Positions 1-10,240 of a stretch of DNA of 64,000 nt are shown here, piece after piece. The notes below the pieces were generated by a model. That model saw only the letters and a program-made list of their open reading frames with translations, searched no databases and had not been told where the DNA came from. The translations under genes and the position numbers were made by a program. The DNA is from Mytilus trossulus (taxonomy: Eukaryota; Mollusca; Bivalvia; Mytilida; Mytilidae), in the NCBI RefSeq assembly GCF_036588685.1, contig NC_086378.1, positions 72,371,127 through 72,435,126 on the forward strand, written 5' to 3'. Within the stretch, counting starts at the first letter, position 1. Every line of letters begins with the position of its first letter.

Positions 1-1530
1 CACTTACCAAAGAGGAAATCCTGGATAATCATAGGTCTGTTCTTTGTTCCTTTGGTATTTCAACCAAAGATGAAGAACTGGATCTTCCATCACTGTATTG
101 GATACCTAAACTACACAAGTGTCCTTACAAAGAACGTTATATTGCTGGGTGTTCCAAGTGCTCCACGAAACCCCTTTCTAAATTATTAACATCCATTTTA
201 TCAGCAATCAAAGACGGGCTTCAAAGTTATTGTGAAACTGCCTATTCTAGAGGTGGCGTGAATCAGATGTGGATACTTAAAAATTCCAAAGATCTTTTAG
301 AGTACATACAATCTAACTCTCTTTCATCTGGTAACAGTATTAAAACATTTGACTTTTCTACTCTTTACACAAGTATTCTACATTCCAAACTAAAAGACAA
401 ATTAAAAGAGTTGGTATTACTTTGCTTCATAAAAAATAATGGCGAACGTAGATACAAGTATCTTGTCTTAGGGAGGGATACATCCTACTTTGTAAAGAAT
501 CATTCTGATTCTAATAAAAAATTCTCTGAAACCGATATTATCAAGATGCTTGATTTCTTGATTGACAACATATTTGTTACGTTTGGAGGACGTGTTTTTC
601 AACAGACTGTCGGCATCCCAATGGGAACAAACTGTGCCCCTCTACTTGCTGACTTGTTTCTTTATTATTATGAGGCTGACTTCATGCAGGAACTTCTTAG
701 GAAGAAAGATAAGAAGTTAGCAATATCCTTTAACTCTACTTTCCGCTATATAGATGACGTTCTTTCACTAAACAATTCAAAATTTGGTGACTATGTGGAT
801 CGCATCTATCCCATCGAATTGGAGATAAAGGATACTACAGATACAGTTAAGTCGGCTTCATATCTTGACTTACATCTAGATATTGACAATGAGGGTCGGT
901 TGAAGACAAAACTTTACGACAAAAGAGATGATTTCAGCTTTCCAATTGTGAACTTTCCATTTCTAAGTAGCAACATTCCAGCAGCACCTGCATACGGGGT
1001 ATATATCTCCCAGTTGATACGATATTCCCGTGCTTGCATTTCCTATCATGATTTTTTTGATAGAGGGTTACTGCTCACAAGGAAGCTATTAAACCAAGAG
1101 TTCCAAATGGTGAAGTTGAAATCGTCCCTTCGTAAATTTTACGGACGCCATCACGAGTTGGTTAACCGTTATGGAATAACCATTTCACAAATGATATCGG
1201 ATATGTTCCTTACGTCGTAACTACAATCCCCTTCCCTTTCATGAATTTGACCTACCGAATTAGACTTTTTACCGGATTTGTAATCACATAAGCAACACGA
1301 CGGGTGCCGCATGTGGAGCAGGATCTGCTTACCTTTCCGGAGCACCTGAGATCACCCCTAGTTTTTGGTGGGGTTCGTGTTGTTTATTCTTTAGTTTTCT
1401 ATGTTGTGTCATGTGTACTATTGTTTTTCTGTTTGTCCTTTTCATTTTTAACCACGGCGTTGTCAGTTTGTTTTAGATTTACGAGTTTGACTGTCCCTTT
1501 GGTATCTTTGGTCCCTCATTTATATAAAAT
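1..1530 (+). mobile_element. Penelope-like retroelement, 5' end outside window
   Basis: The reverse transcriptase reading frame (3-1220) is followed by a roughly 300 bp non-coding tail that recurs beside every other copy of this element here. Shared tail landmarks are GCAACACGACGGGTGCC near 1292 and GGTATCTTTGG near 1501. No poly(A) run or long terminal repeat is visible at the 3' end. No GIY-YIG endonuclease follows the reverse transcriptase before the stop. Other copies in the window are at 3225-4565, 10945-11465, 31225-31770, 35225-35770 and 39965-41640, all shorter or broken. The exact 3' border is inferred from where similarity to the other copies fades. Confidence 0.8.
3..1220 (+). CDS. 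Reverse transcriptase of Penelope-like type (5' partial)
   Basis: The frame is open from the first complete codon of the window, so the ATG at 258 is internal and the true start lies upstream. Before it comes a block reading LYWIPKLHKCPYKERYIAG, the conserved region ahead of the palm. Numbering from the ATG at 258, motif A is FDFSTLYT (aspartate 32), motif B is GIPMGTNCAP (119-128), and motif C is FRYIDDV with the catalytic YIDD at 164-167. A motif near SYLDLHLDI and a conserved GVYISQLIRYSRAC block follow. The protein would copy element RNA into DNA. The SLYT-like motif A and the C-terminal YSQ..R block point to Penelope-like elements rather than LINEs or LTR elements. The frame has no stop or frameshift inside the window, so this copy may be young. 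No endonuclease domain is seen at the C terminus; one could lie upstream. Confidence 0.85.
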   Translation, partial: LTKEEILDNHRSVLCSFGISTKDEELDLPSLYWIPKLHKCPYKERYIAGCSKCSTKPLSKLLTSILSAIKDGLQSYCETAYSRGGVNQMWILKNSKDLLEYIQSNSLSSGNSIKTFDFSTLYTSILHSKLKDKLKELVLLCFIKNNGERRYKYLVLGRDTSYFVKNHSDSNKKFSETDIIKMLDFLIDNIFVTFGGRVFQQTVGIPMGTNCAPLLADLFLYYYEADFMQELLRKKDKKLAISFNSTFRYIDDVLSLNNSKFGDYVDRIYPIELEIKDTTDTVKSASYLDLHLDIDNEGRLKTKLYDKRDDFSFPIVNFPFLSSNIPAAPAYGVYISQLIRYSRACISYHDFFDRGLLLTRKLLNQEFQMVKLKSSLRKFYGRHHELVNRYGITISQMISDMFLTS

Positions 1531-2715
1531 CCACAACGTGACGCTATTGATGTGGTTTGTTATTGGCTTTGTTCTTACAGATATATGAGAATACTTTAAT
1601 GTAAAGACTTTTATCTATGCAGTTTGTCTTTAAACATACCTTTTTTCAGTAAATATCAAAAGGATCATATTTCAACTCTTCATTAGAATTAGAGATGATA
1701 AGTAATTTTTAAGTCATTATTGTGTTGAATATAGCACGTATTTATCTTAACACTTACATCAAACAGATTCCATAAATATGGTTTAAGAATGACACATGCA
1801 TGCATAATTGCTATGAACATTTCTTTCAGTCTGTCAAAACATTTGTTCAATTACATGTTCTGATTGTGGTTCAGATTAAAATTCAAATAAATATACTATC
1901 ACTTAAAAAATTAAAAAAAAAAATATTAAGTAGAAATTACGGGTGTTCCATACAATTGTACTGTTTAATTTTCAGACAAACATATCTTGTCATTTTAATA
2001 AAGAATAAAATATTACAAAAACGTTACGTTATAGAACGATGAAAAAGATAACATGCATATGATGTATATGTTTATTTTACAATGATATTTAAGTGTTTTA
2101 CTGGCTTATTAGGGCTCATATCTAAGCGATAATGTATCCCATTAGGTTTGTGTAACATCGTTTAAGTTATAAGTCTACGGAAACAGCAAACTAAGTAATA
2201 TGACTTCATTTAGATGTAGGAAAACTGCAAAGAGATAATCTTGTATATATCATATCTGTCATGCCACTAGTAATATATATAATTATAGCATTGTTTGAAA
2301 GGGAAGTTAAAACTACTGCAGAAATTGTTGAGGGTCATAAATCATCGTACAATAATTTATAAATCATTTGCGTATGACTACGAATGAAAGCAGAATGATA
2401 TTCACAGGTTATAGGATAGACAAAAGGAAATGAGTATTATTGTGGAACTCCTTTAATATCACTCCTCATACATATAAACATTGATTGCTGTCGGTGTATA
2501 GATGTTATTGGTTGTAAATAAAAAAGTTAATAACAAACTGGAAATTAAAACTCCACGCAATTTTTAAATGTTCGCTTTATTTATGTCGACCAATTTGAAA
2601 TAAAAGCGGTAAATATAGGTAATTATTTTTCAAGTTCTTTAAAGTCAATTTTATATTAACGGCATACGTATATGACAATGTCAAGACATTCGTTAATGTT
2701 ATGCATAAGATATTG
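1531..2715. other. AT-rich non-coding stretch
   Basis: AT-rich DNA with scattered short open frames on both strands. None has a recognisable motif or coding-like composition. No repeat or RNA gene was recognised. Confidence 0.6.
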
Positions 2716-3140
2716 TATCTAGATATAAGAAGATGGGGTATGAGTGCTAATGAGACAACTCAAATTTCTAAAAGTAAATCATTATATTCAACATTGTTAC
2801 AAACAAAAGAATAACTAAAAATGTGAGGCCCAAGGGAAAAATCACCAAAATCATACAAATAGATAACGAAAGATGTGGTATGAGTGTCAATGTGACAACT
2901 CTCCATCCAATTCACAATTTGTGAAAGTAAACCATACTATATCAAAGTACGGCTTTCAACACAAAGTATTGCCTGACACCAAGCAGCAAGCTAGAAAGGG
3001 CTAAAAAAATACTTATGATAAACCATTCAAACAGAAAAACCATCGGTTTATAGATATAAGAAGATGTGGTATACTCCATCCAAGTCACAATTTGTAAAAG
3101 TAACCCATTATAGGTCAAAGTATGTTCTTCAACACGGAGC
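2716..3140 (+). repeat. Three partial copies of a mussel interspersed repeat
   Basis: Three stretches begin with nearly the same words, around AAGATGTGGTATGAGTG then GAGACAACTC, at about 2729, 2871 and 3060. The second and third continue with a shared block containing TCACAATTTGT and a CAAAGTA...TTCAACAC motif. They are truncated copies of one family, close together and in the same orientation. They are related at the 5' end to the 480-bp family at 36065-36548 but have a different interior. No coding potential is seen. Confidence 0.6.
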
Positions 3141-3224
3141 CTAGTCTATTTTAAAAAATGGGAAATCGAGACATAGTCATGAACCTCATCAACAAACAAT
3201 AACCCCTGAATATCAGGTTCCTGA

Positions 3225-4565
3225 CTTAGAAAAGAGAGGCGAAAGATACCAGAGGGACATTCAAATCCATAACTCGAAAATAAACAACGCCATTCCTAAA
3301 ATAGAAATGACAAACAGACAAACAATAGTATACAGCATAAAAACAAAACACTACGCGACACGAACCCCACAAAAAACTGGGGATGATGAATGTATACACC
3401 CGTCGTGTTGCTCATGTTATTACAAACCAATTAATAGTCTAATTCGGTGGGTCATTCGTGAAAGGAAACAGGATAGTACTTTCGATATAAGGACCATACC
3501 GGATATCATCTGTGAAACTGATATTGCATAACGGTCAATCAACTCGTGACGACGTTCGTAAAACTTTTAGAAGAGATGATTTTAAAGTCATTATTTGGTT
3601 TTCTTTGTTAAATAGCTTTGAATTTCCTTATACACAGCAACCCTCCATCAAGGAAATCATGATTGGAAATACAAATCCGGGAATATTGTAACAATTGTTC
3701 GAAACATATAGATTTATGTTTTCAATCAAAAACTTAGGCACCTTGATAATGTCAGTTTGTTTTAATCAGAGTGATTTGTTCACAAAATAGGATTTATCCC
3801 TTTTAAAGACAAGAAACTAGTATTGTTAATGAGACAACTCTCCACAAGAGACCGAATTACAAAATTTTTTAACAACTATTGTTCATCGTATGGCCTACAC
3901 CAATGATCAAAGCCAATACCGCATAGTGAATTTATATATACTTAACATCAACGAACAACAAATATGTAACACATCAACAAACGACAACAACTGCATTTCT
4001 GGATCCTGACTTGAGACAGGCACATACATACAGAATGCGGCGGGGATAACATTAAAACGGGATACAAAACCTCCAACTAACCTTACAAATGGTGTAACAT
4101 TACAACATAAGAACGGACTAAAAAAAATGCAGTTGAAAAAGCTTAACTCATCAAAAAGATACAAATATAAATACATCTTACAAAAACACAGAGTGGACGT
4201 GACCGCGTACTTGTATATCTCAACAACAAAAAGACACTAAGTACTGGTCTGAGAGTACCGACATTCACGGACAGCTAGTTCAAAAAAAAATAACAACAAA
4301 TTGAAAAATCATGCATCTAAGATTAAATTATCAATCAGATTATTTATGTTTGGGAACGGGAATACTTGTGGAAAGTGTAGAAAAGTCAAATGTTGTAATA
4401 CTAGTGCAAGATGAAAGAGTCGTAGATTTTATGTATCTTAAAAAATGTTCGGAATTTTTTAGTAACCACATCTAATTCACGCGAATAGGCAGTTTCACAA
4501 TATCTTTGAAGTATGGCTTTGATTGCTGACAACACAAACTGTGCGCATGTGTGACAAAAGATAAA
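3225..4565 (-). mobile_element. Degraded Penelope-like copy with a nested insertion
   Basis: Read on the minus strand, 4565-4345 matches the start of the reverse transcriptase palm (the TTTGACTTTTCTACACTT word of motif A is present as its complement). Positions 3800-3530 match the C-terminal part including the KFYGRHHE region, and 3530-3225 matches the 3' tail. The middle is missing or scrambled, and a repeat copy (3803-4280) sits inside it. Stops and frameshifts remove any coding ability. The tail contains the complement of the CAACACGACGGGTG landmark. Confidence 0.75.
3803..4280 (+). repeat. Family A 480-bp repeat nested in the Penelope-like copy
   Basis: This segment starts with AATGAGACAACTCTCCAC and carries the family landmarks CGTATGGCC, AAAGCCAATACCGCATAG, a CTGACTTGAGACAG motif and GCGGCGGGG. 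It ends in an AAAAAGACACTAAG region, so it is close to full length compared with the copy at 36065-36548. It interrupts minus-strand Penelope-like sequence, so it inserted later. The 89-codon minus-strand open frame within it (3907-4176) is not a gene. Confidence 0.7.
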
Positions 4566-4889
4566 ACGTTTCCATTAATTCTAATCGATCCGATTTATGC
4601 TTACGATCTTGATGATGAAATTAACATATCTATTCAACAATGCAAATAGATTCAAAACGAATCAGGTTGGTGTAAGGGTAATGGGAGCAGGGATAGTTTA
4701 TCGGTGAAATTGCAAGAACTTCGACCTATTAAAAAAAGGTTTTAGAAAAGTACCGACCTTCAAGGTAAAATCATATATACGTACGTCCGTAATACCTGAC
4801 AGAATTAAATACTAAACTATATTAACTAGAGGAATCGAAAAATCCGAACATCAATCTTGTGGACATATTTGTTTGCTCTATATTAAAAA

Positions 4890-5165
4890 CACTGTTGACT
4901 GCTGTTCCCTTATTTTTGACATTTTTACCTTTCATGTCGATTTGTTTGTTAACACATTTTTGTCAATATTGTGCGACTGGCATACTAACCAGATGTTAAG
5001 CTGGCTGTAGAACTAGGTTTAATCCCCCATTTCCTACATCAGAAATTGTCTGTACCAAGTCAGAAATATGACAATTGTTTTCCATTTATTTAAAAGTGTT
5101 TGAGCTTTTGATTTGCCATTTGATGTGGGAACATTCCGTTTTGAATTTTCCCATAGATAAAGACA
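4890..5165 (-). repeat. Family D mussel repeat, minus orientation
   Basis: The segment contains GTACCAAGTCAGAAATATGACA, ending in a GAGCTTTTGATTTGCCATTTGA block and TTCCGTTTTGAATTTTCC. The same order recurs at 7435-7555, 10085-10240 and 62710-62868, and in reverse at 60105-60700. The upstream part (ACTGTTGACTGCTG) matches the complement of the fuller copy near 60350. It is non-coding and diverged. The interval 4566-4889 before it is AT-rich with no recognised feature. Confidence 0.55.
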
Positions 5166-5850
5166 ACAACGACAAACCTTTCTGTGTACTTGATACAAAC
5201 AAAAAACACAACGATATTTTGCTCAAACTTTGATTATGTAAAATAGTGACGACTCATTGTACTCTAATATTACCTGCTAGCAAATTAGGTCTTTGGATAC
5301 GGTAAGTGAATTATAACACAATGTGTCACCTATACAAATGGTAATATGAACACGTAGTTAGCTTTTACACACATTTCAATTAAATCTTTCAATAACAAAA
5401 CTGACTCTTATCTGACGACATTTGTATTGCTTTTTTAATTTGACACAAGTACTCCAGAATCTTTAGGGAACTAACTCTATTCATCTGTTTGCATCTTAGT
5501 CGTGTATACGCCATTCAATAATTTAGGATATTAAATGGGGAGTTTAATTAATCTTACATTCATGAATGCTGACGATGGTATATCTCTCGGGAAGACGATA
5601 ATCTATTTTATTTTAATTTATTGATTTGTTTATCAAAGTAAATGATGAAAGAGACTTCACTTATAGCGTTGTTTGTCTTATTTTAAAAATTGACGTTTTC
5701 AGAAAATACAAATCCTTGTCAATCTGATAAAAAAAATTCTACTGGTTTTTTTTTTACGTATAATTAAAGAGTAATATTTTTATTCTATTGTTTAGTCTTT
5801 TTAATTACATGTAACTCCCCCTGTGTGTGTATGTATATATAAACTCATCG
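5166..5850. other. AT-rich non-coding stretch
   Basis: AT-rich DNA with homopolymer runs and a short TG/TA run near 5822-5840. No gene or recognised repeat is seen. Confidence 0.6.
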
Positions 5851-5868
5851 TATATACTAGGATTACCG

Positions 5869-5922
5869 TTGTAAACGTCAGACGCGCTTTTCGTCTACAA
5901 GAGACTCACCAGTGACGTTCGA
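5869..5922 (-). ncRNA. Hammerhead ribozyme, decayed core but perfect stem I
   Basis: On the minus strand the type I hammerhead order is present. Stem I is followed by CTGGTGA (5912-5906), where functional ribozymes have CUGAUGA, so A6 is changed to G. Stem II GTCT..AGAC, the GAAA box, and a minimal stem III ending in GTC (5883-5881) follow. The two stem I strands pair over eight positions, including pairs that differ from the copy at 16117-16163 yet still pair, which supports the structure. The surrounding sequence beyond about 5950 does not continue as a recognisable retrozyme. The core change predicts weak or no cleavage. Confidence 0.6.
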
Positions 5923-5950
5923 ATGAAACAAATATTCAAAAGACCAATTA

Positions 5951-7434
5951 AAATCTGAAGTTGGATATTTCATACCCTCTTTATTTCAAACTAACCATTT
6001 TTGCCTGCATTTGTCGTGTATCTTTTCCTTTACATCCTTGCATGTTTCGTTCATTAATGAGACCTCCAATGGAGTGTCCAAGTAATCACATAATAAAACA
6101 TTGTGTGGCAGTCCAATAACATAATATTTTTTGTTTTTGTTCAATCAAATCAAACAATAATGACATATTTGGTCAGGTTATCAAATAATCACTATAAAAA
6201 CGGCTCAGTTATTACATAATCAAAAATCCCATGTAGAGGCTCATTAGTTATCCATAGTATGTATCTTTAACTACACAAAAGCGTATTTCCCCCTTACTTT
6301 TTCCTACAAGAAACGTTCATAGGAGCCATAGATTGCAGAATATCGTCCGCATATTTCCAAAATCTTCACGTAAATTGATGGCGTCATGTGTTAAAACAGT
6401 TAAAAAAATGTATTGGCCAATCAAATCAATATTTATGGTTCAATATGCACGATCTGAATGACCATTTAATCTGAACTCCTACGTCCTTCGGGTTAATGAG
6501 GTTCACCAGAGCCGTGCAGATGAATTCATGTATACATACCGACTTGCTTGGTCAACTTTAATAATGCAGATATAACATATATTTTTATTTCGTGTCTTCT
6601 GTACTTTTATTTGTCTGTTTGTCTTTTCATTGAGATTTCATCATACACATTACATTCTTATAATTTTATTACAATGGTTTTAATGTCTAAACCAGTTAAA
6701 CTTTTTAATAAAATACTTCCCAAATGTCTGACTTTTAACCTCATTTTGCAAACAAAATCATAAAAATAGTTTTAGTAAACTTGTTTTGTAAACTCAACGT
6801 ATTCAACAGCAATTATCAATTTTAGATTCTATAAAATTCATTACAGTTGCCTCTGAAATCTTTGACGTTGTACGCTAAAGGTATAATGTTTATTTAAACC
6901 AGGTAACTTACGAAAAATACACATGATGCAACATATAAAGATGTCGAACATATATGAAAAGAATGTGGACGGTGGATGAGAATGTAAAACGTGAAATTTA
7001 TAATTCGCAATACAACATAAAAAGTTAACACATTGATTCATGTTTTATTAAAGTTATCAGTTGATCTTGTAACTACGAATGATGATCAAAATTTAATATA
7101 TATGATGTACTGACACTGTTAATTATATAAGTAGTGGTATTGCTAATGAAATTGAATAATATATGTTTCAATCTATTTGTAAATTATAATCAATACAAAT
7201 CATGTTTTCTGACAAAAAAAAGTGCATATTTCTTTTTCATGTTTTGGTTAACGTTTTAGTTTGCTGTGTTGGAAATAATTGCTAAACCGGAGTGCATACA
7301 AATGTCAAAGTGCATGATATGAAGTTTCCTAGTCATTTTATTTTGAAAAACAAATCAGGATTGACATTTAAAATAAATTAAATAAGTTTGTAAGAAATAC
7401 AAACAGGATATACTTTCAGGCATAGATACGGCAG
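5951..7434. other. AT-rich non-coding stretch
   Basis: AT-rich DNA with only short unsupported open frames, such as 6548-6763 plus and 6841-7041 minus, which show no motif. No recognised repeats or RNA genes. Confidence 0.55.
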
Positions 7435-7555
7435 TTGTTTTAATTTATTTGATGTGTTTGGGGTTTACCTATTTTGCAAAATTTTAAAAGACTTTCCGTT
7501 TAAATTTCTTTACAGAGTTTCGTATTTTTGTTATTTTACTTTTTTGTAAGTAAAT
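7435..7555 (-). repeat. Family D repeat fragment
   Basis: A diverged copy of the family D end: TTTGATGTGTTTGGGG, then GACTTTCCGTTT, CAGAGTTTCGTATTTTTG and ATTTTACTTTTTTG follow in the order seen at 62760-62860. It is short and non-coding. From 7556 to 7999 I see only AT-rich sequence. Confidence 0.5.
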
Positions 7556-8004
7556 GAAATACACGATCAGGTATATATTTAATGAAAAATTACAATGAAG
7601 TGTGACTTACCGATTTATTTATTTTTTCATTATCTAACACGGTTAGAATTAATTAAAAGATTCTTTCGGATGATACTTACTCTATCCGACGAACAAATAA
7701 CACGATACATTTTTTGAGTAAGTTATGATCATTGAACATATTCACAAACCATTACCTGCATGTATATCACCATTAGAGTATAGACGTAGGAGTAGGGCTA
7801 GAAATATCGCTAAAGATCTGATATAGTTTCTGGTGTTTTTTTCCAGTAATCATTGTTATTCATACACAACTGTTGGTTGTTGTCAAAATATATCATCAAA
7901 TTTCTTTAGTACTTTGGGTGTTTATGATATTAATTATTATATTGTTAGGATCAACGTCAAATCAATTATGTAGTTTCCTGTGAGTCATTGGCTGTAATAT
8001 CTTA

Positions 8005-8055
8005 CTAAGACAACTGATGAATCTTCTTTAGACGTAACCTGCATCTTGCGTATCT
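8005..8055 (+). ncRNA. Decayed hammerhead ribozyme, first monomer
   Basis: CTGATGA (8014-8020) is intact. Stem II (ATCT..AGAC) follows, but the GAAA box reads GTAA, and the cleavage-side sequence is CTGCATC then TTGCG. The order and spacing match a type I hammerhead. The broken GAAA box predicts loss of activity. Confidence 0.5.
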
Positions 8056-8340
8056 AAATTATAAGGCTGACAAAAACTACGTTGCCGCTCATGCTAGCAG
8101 ACGTTTGATCCATAAAGTGTAATTAGCCTAGAATTCAGCAGTTTTTGGCGACATTAATTCTCATTGATACATGTATGTGTACATTGTTTTCATTTACTGA
8201 AAATTTATAAAACTTGATTTCATCATACTCATGTAGTTCTGCCCTCTGCGTACATTGCCTTAGTCTTATTCAGCTAAATTTGTTTTTTTATAATCTTGGT
8301 ATTTGATTGTGCCCTCCCCCTGTTTTTATTCAAGCGTCAT

Positions 8341-8390
8341 TGATCATGCTAATGAGTCTCGTGTGGATGAAATGAGTGTCGTCTGAATTT
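8341..8390 (+). ncRNA. Decayed hammerhead ribozyme, second monomer
   Basis: CTAATGA (8349-8355) has G5 changed to A. Stem II (GTCT..GGAT) is weakened, GAAA is present near 8369, and GTC then TGA follows at the expected cleavage side near 8380. G5 is needed for catalysis in characterised hammerheads, so this is probably dead. Confidence 0.5.
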
Positions 8391-8461
8391 CCAAATTATA
8401 AGGCTTTTACACAATGAGTCTACCCGACTTCTAGTGGACGTTTCGGTCCCAGGGTATCAAA

Positions 8462-8545
8462 AGCACAAAGTAATCATTGTGGTCTATTGTGAACAGTTGT
8501 CTCATTGGTAATCATACCACATCCTCTTTTTTATTTGTTTTGTTG
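8462..8545 (-). repeat. Family A fragment, minus orientation
   Basis: AGTTGTCTCATTGG followed by AATCATACCACATCCTC is the complement of the family A 5' end (compare 36072-36110). Only the first tens of bases of the family are present. Confidence 0.55.
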
Positions 8546-8889
8546 TCATGAAATATCTTTAATACGTTCATTTTCTGAAAAATATACTGCTTATGAAATT
8601 TAAGTTTCTCGAACAGTAGTTTTTTTTTTGTCATGATAGATTGCCTTGGTCGTATTTTGCCATTTTTTTAGTTTTTTATGCTCTCCAACTTCGTATTTGA
8701 GTCTGCAAACCAACTATTCAGATTCAATTCATAGGTAGAAGAAATTATTGTATAGCTAATTAAAATTTAACATACAATGCGGATTTCTTAAATATAAATA
8801 TAATATAATCCTTTGAATATTTATTATCTTTAATAATTTTAAACTTAAAAGGAAAACAAAGTTCTGTTTCGCTTCATTTTTAAAATAAA
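8546..8889. other. AT-rich non-coding stretch
   Basis: AT-rich DNA with T runs. No feature recognised. Confidence 0.55.
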
Positions 8890-9175
8890 TGTAAATGATT
8901 TAGGATGTGTTATACCCTTTTAATAGGGATCTGTTTTAGCGAGATTGGTGTATAATACACAGCCATGTTGTAACTGATTTAGTATGTGATGTACCCTTAC
9001 CATGAATGTTTTTTTTTGGTTACCGGCCGAGTATAAACTTTTTGCTACCATGTTTGAACTGATTCAAGATGTTGTGTATCCTTACAATAAACATTTGTTT
9101 GACTATTCTGTGTGTCAAAGAACACATGTTTTAGCTGATTCAGAATGCGTTGTTCCTGTATAATGAAGATAAAAT
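8890..9175 (+). repeat. Four diverged copies of a roughly 80-bp tandem unit
   Basis: The unit core, about CTGATTTAGTATGTGATGTACCC, appears at about 8898, 8974, 9055 and 9136. Each copy is followed by a variant of TTACAATGAAT. Spacing is 76-81 bp. Similarity is moderate, so this is an old tandem expansion. No coding frame is shared between units. Confidence 0.55.
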
Positions 9176-9177
9176 TG

Positions 9178-9425
9178 AGAATAGAAATGGGGAATGTGTC
9201 AAAGCGAAAACAACCAGACCATAGAGCAGACAACAGCCGAATGTCACCAATGGGTCTGCAATGTAGCGAGAAACTCCCGCACCCGTAGGCGTCCTTCAGC
9301 TGTCCCCTTAAAAATATGTATACTAGTACAGTGATAATGGACGTTACACTAAACTCCGATTAATACCAAGAACCTAAAATAAATACAAAAAGACTAACAA
9401 AGGCCAAAGGCTCCTGACTTGGGAA
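9178..9425 (+). repeat. Family B mussel repeat
   Basis: Landmarks in order: GGGGAATGTGTCAAAG, GCAGACAACAGCCGAA, CACCAATGGGTCT, the GCGAGAAACTCCCGCACCCG block, GGCGTCCTTCAGCTG and GGCTCCTGACTTGGGA. Other copies are at 21825-22115 (minus), 39755-39860, 47490-47720 and 58835-58960. The final GGCTCCTGACTTGGGACAG module is shared with family A, so the two families share a 3' part. No open frame is conserved between copies. Confidence 0.7.
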
Positions 9426-10084
9426 TGAATGTCTGTTTTAGTGAAACGTACTTTTCTATATGCAATTTTTTTTGTGTATTTGGGACATTTGTGAAATCCA
9501 TTTGTGAAAGTCTAAAATACCATCACTTTGATTATTATATTACCGGGAAAATTTCAGTCGCATATAAGTACTAGATATATCGGTGTTACAACAGCCAAGT
9601 TTATTTCATGAGTGAGAAAATATGTTAACAACCCTTTCACAAAATAGATCTCACACTGATATAAAATAAATGTTATTCTCTTTTAAGTTTTGATGGTTCT
9701 TTATTTAATAATAGTATGAATCAAATGACTGAAACAAAAAACTAGGATAGTTCGTGTGTTGGCATACATAAAATTTAATTCATCTATTGATCTAAAAAAA
9801 AAGAACATCAAACGAATTTTCAACGTAAATTCCAGGTAATATACATTTTATGATGCGAATCACGCTTGTTAAATGCTATTTGAGTTTTACTTCAATGAAA
9901 TTTAAAATATTGTTGACTACGGAAAATATCACTAACATATCGCTAACATACAATACAACACGTTTTCCTTTTATTATACGGCTTTCTGTCTCAGCTTTGA
10001 CAAGATAATAATATGAGTGGTATACATCTTAGATCTAATAGCTTTTACCATGATTTTCAAAAACTTAAATACTTTTGCTAGATA
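9426..10084. other. AT-rich non-coding stretch
   Basis: AT-rich DNA. No gene, repeat or RNA feature recognised. Confidence 0.55.
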
Positions 10085-10240
10085 TCACTAGCTATACTTG
10101 CCTGTAACTTGCCTTTAATCCACCATCTTCTACACTAGGAAATGTCAAGTGAGAAATATGACAGAGGTTTCCATTTGTTTAATGTGGTTGGTCTTGTTTT
10201 TGCCATTTGAACAGAAATTTTTCGTTTTGCATTTTGCATT
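10085..10240 (-). repeat. Family D repeat fragment
   Basis: The segment has CACCATCTTCTACACTAGGAA, GAGAAATATGACAG, CCATTTGTTTAATGTG and a TTTTTCGTTTTGCATTTTGC end, in the family D order. It is diverged. The minus-strand open frame over it is not a gene. Confidence 0.5.

Larger units (their letters stand above)
8000..8475 (+). mobile_element. Old retrozyme tandem dimer, plus strand
   Basis: Two decayed hammerhead motifs, CTGATGA at 8014 and CTAATGA at 8349, lie 335 bp apart in the same orientation. Each is followed by an AAATTATAAGGCT word (near 8055 and 8393). Each is then followed by a downstream block resembling the complement of the retrozyme interior: GCAGACGTTTGATCC near 8096 and GTGGACGTTTCGGTCC near 8434. 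The repeated spacing means two tandem monomers of about 335 bp, close to the 354-bp spacing of the dimer at 29748-30235. Both ribozymes carry core or stem damage, so this is an old insertion. Confidence 0.6.

Noticed and set aside
1304..1588. 94-codon open frame after the reverse transcriptase
   Set aside because: It lies in the non-coding 3' tail; the other tail copies do not preserve it, and it has no domain.
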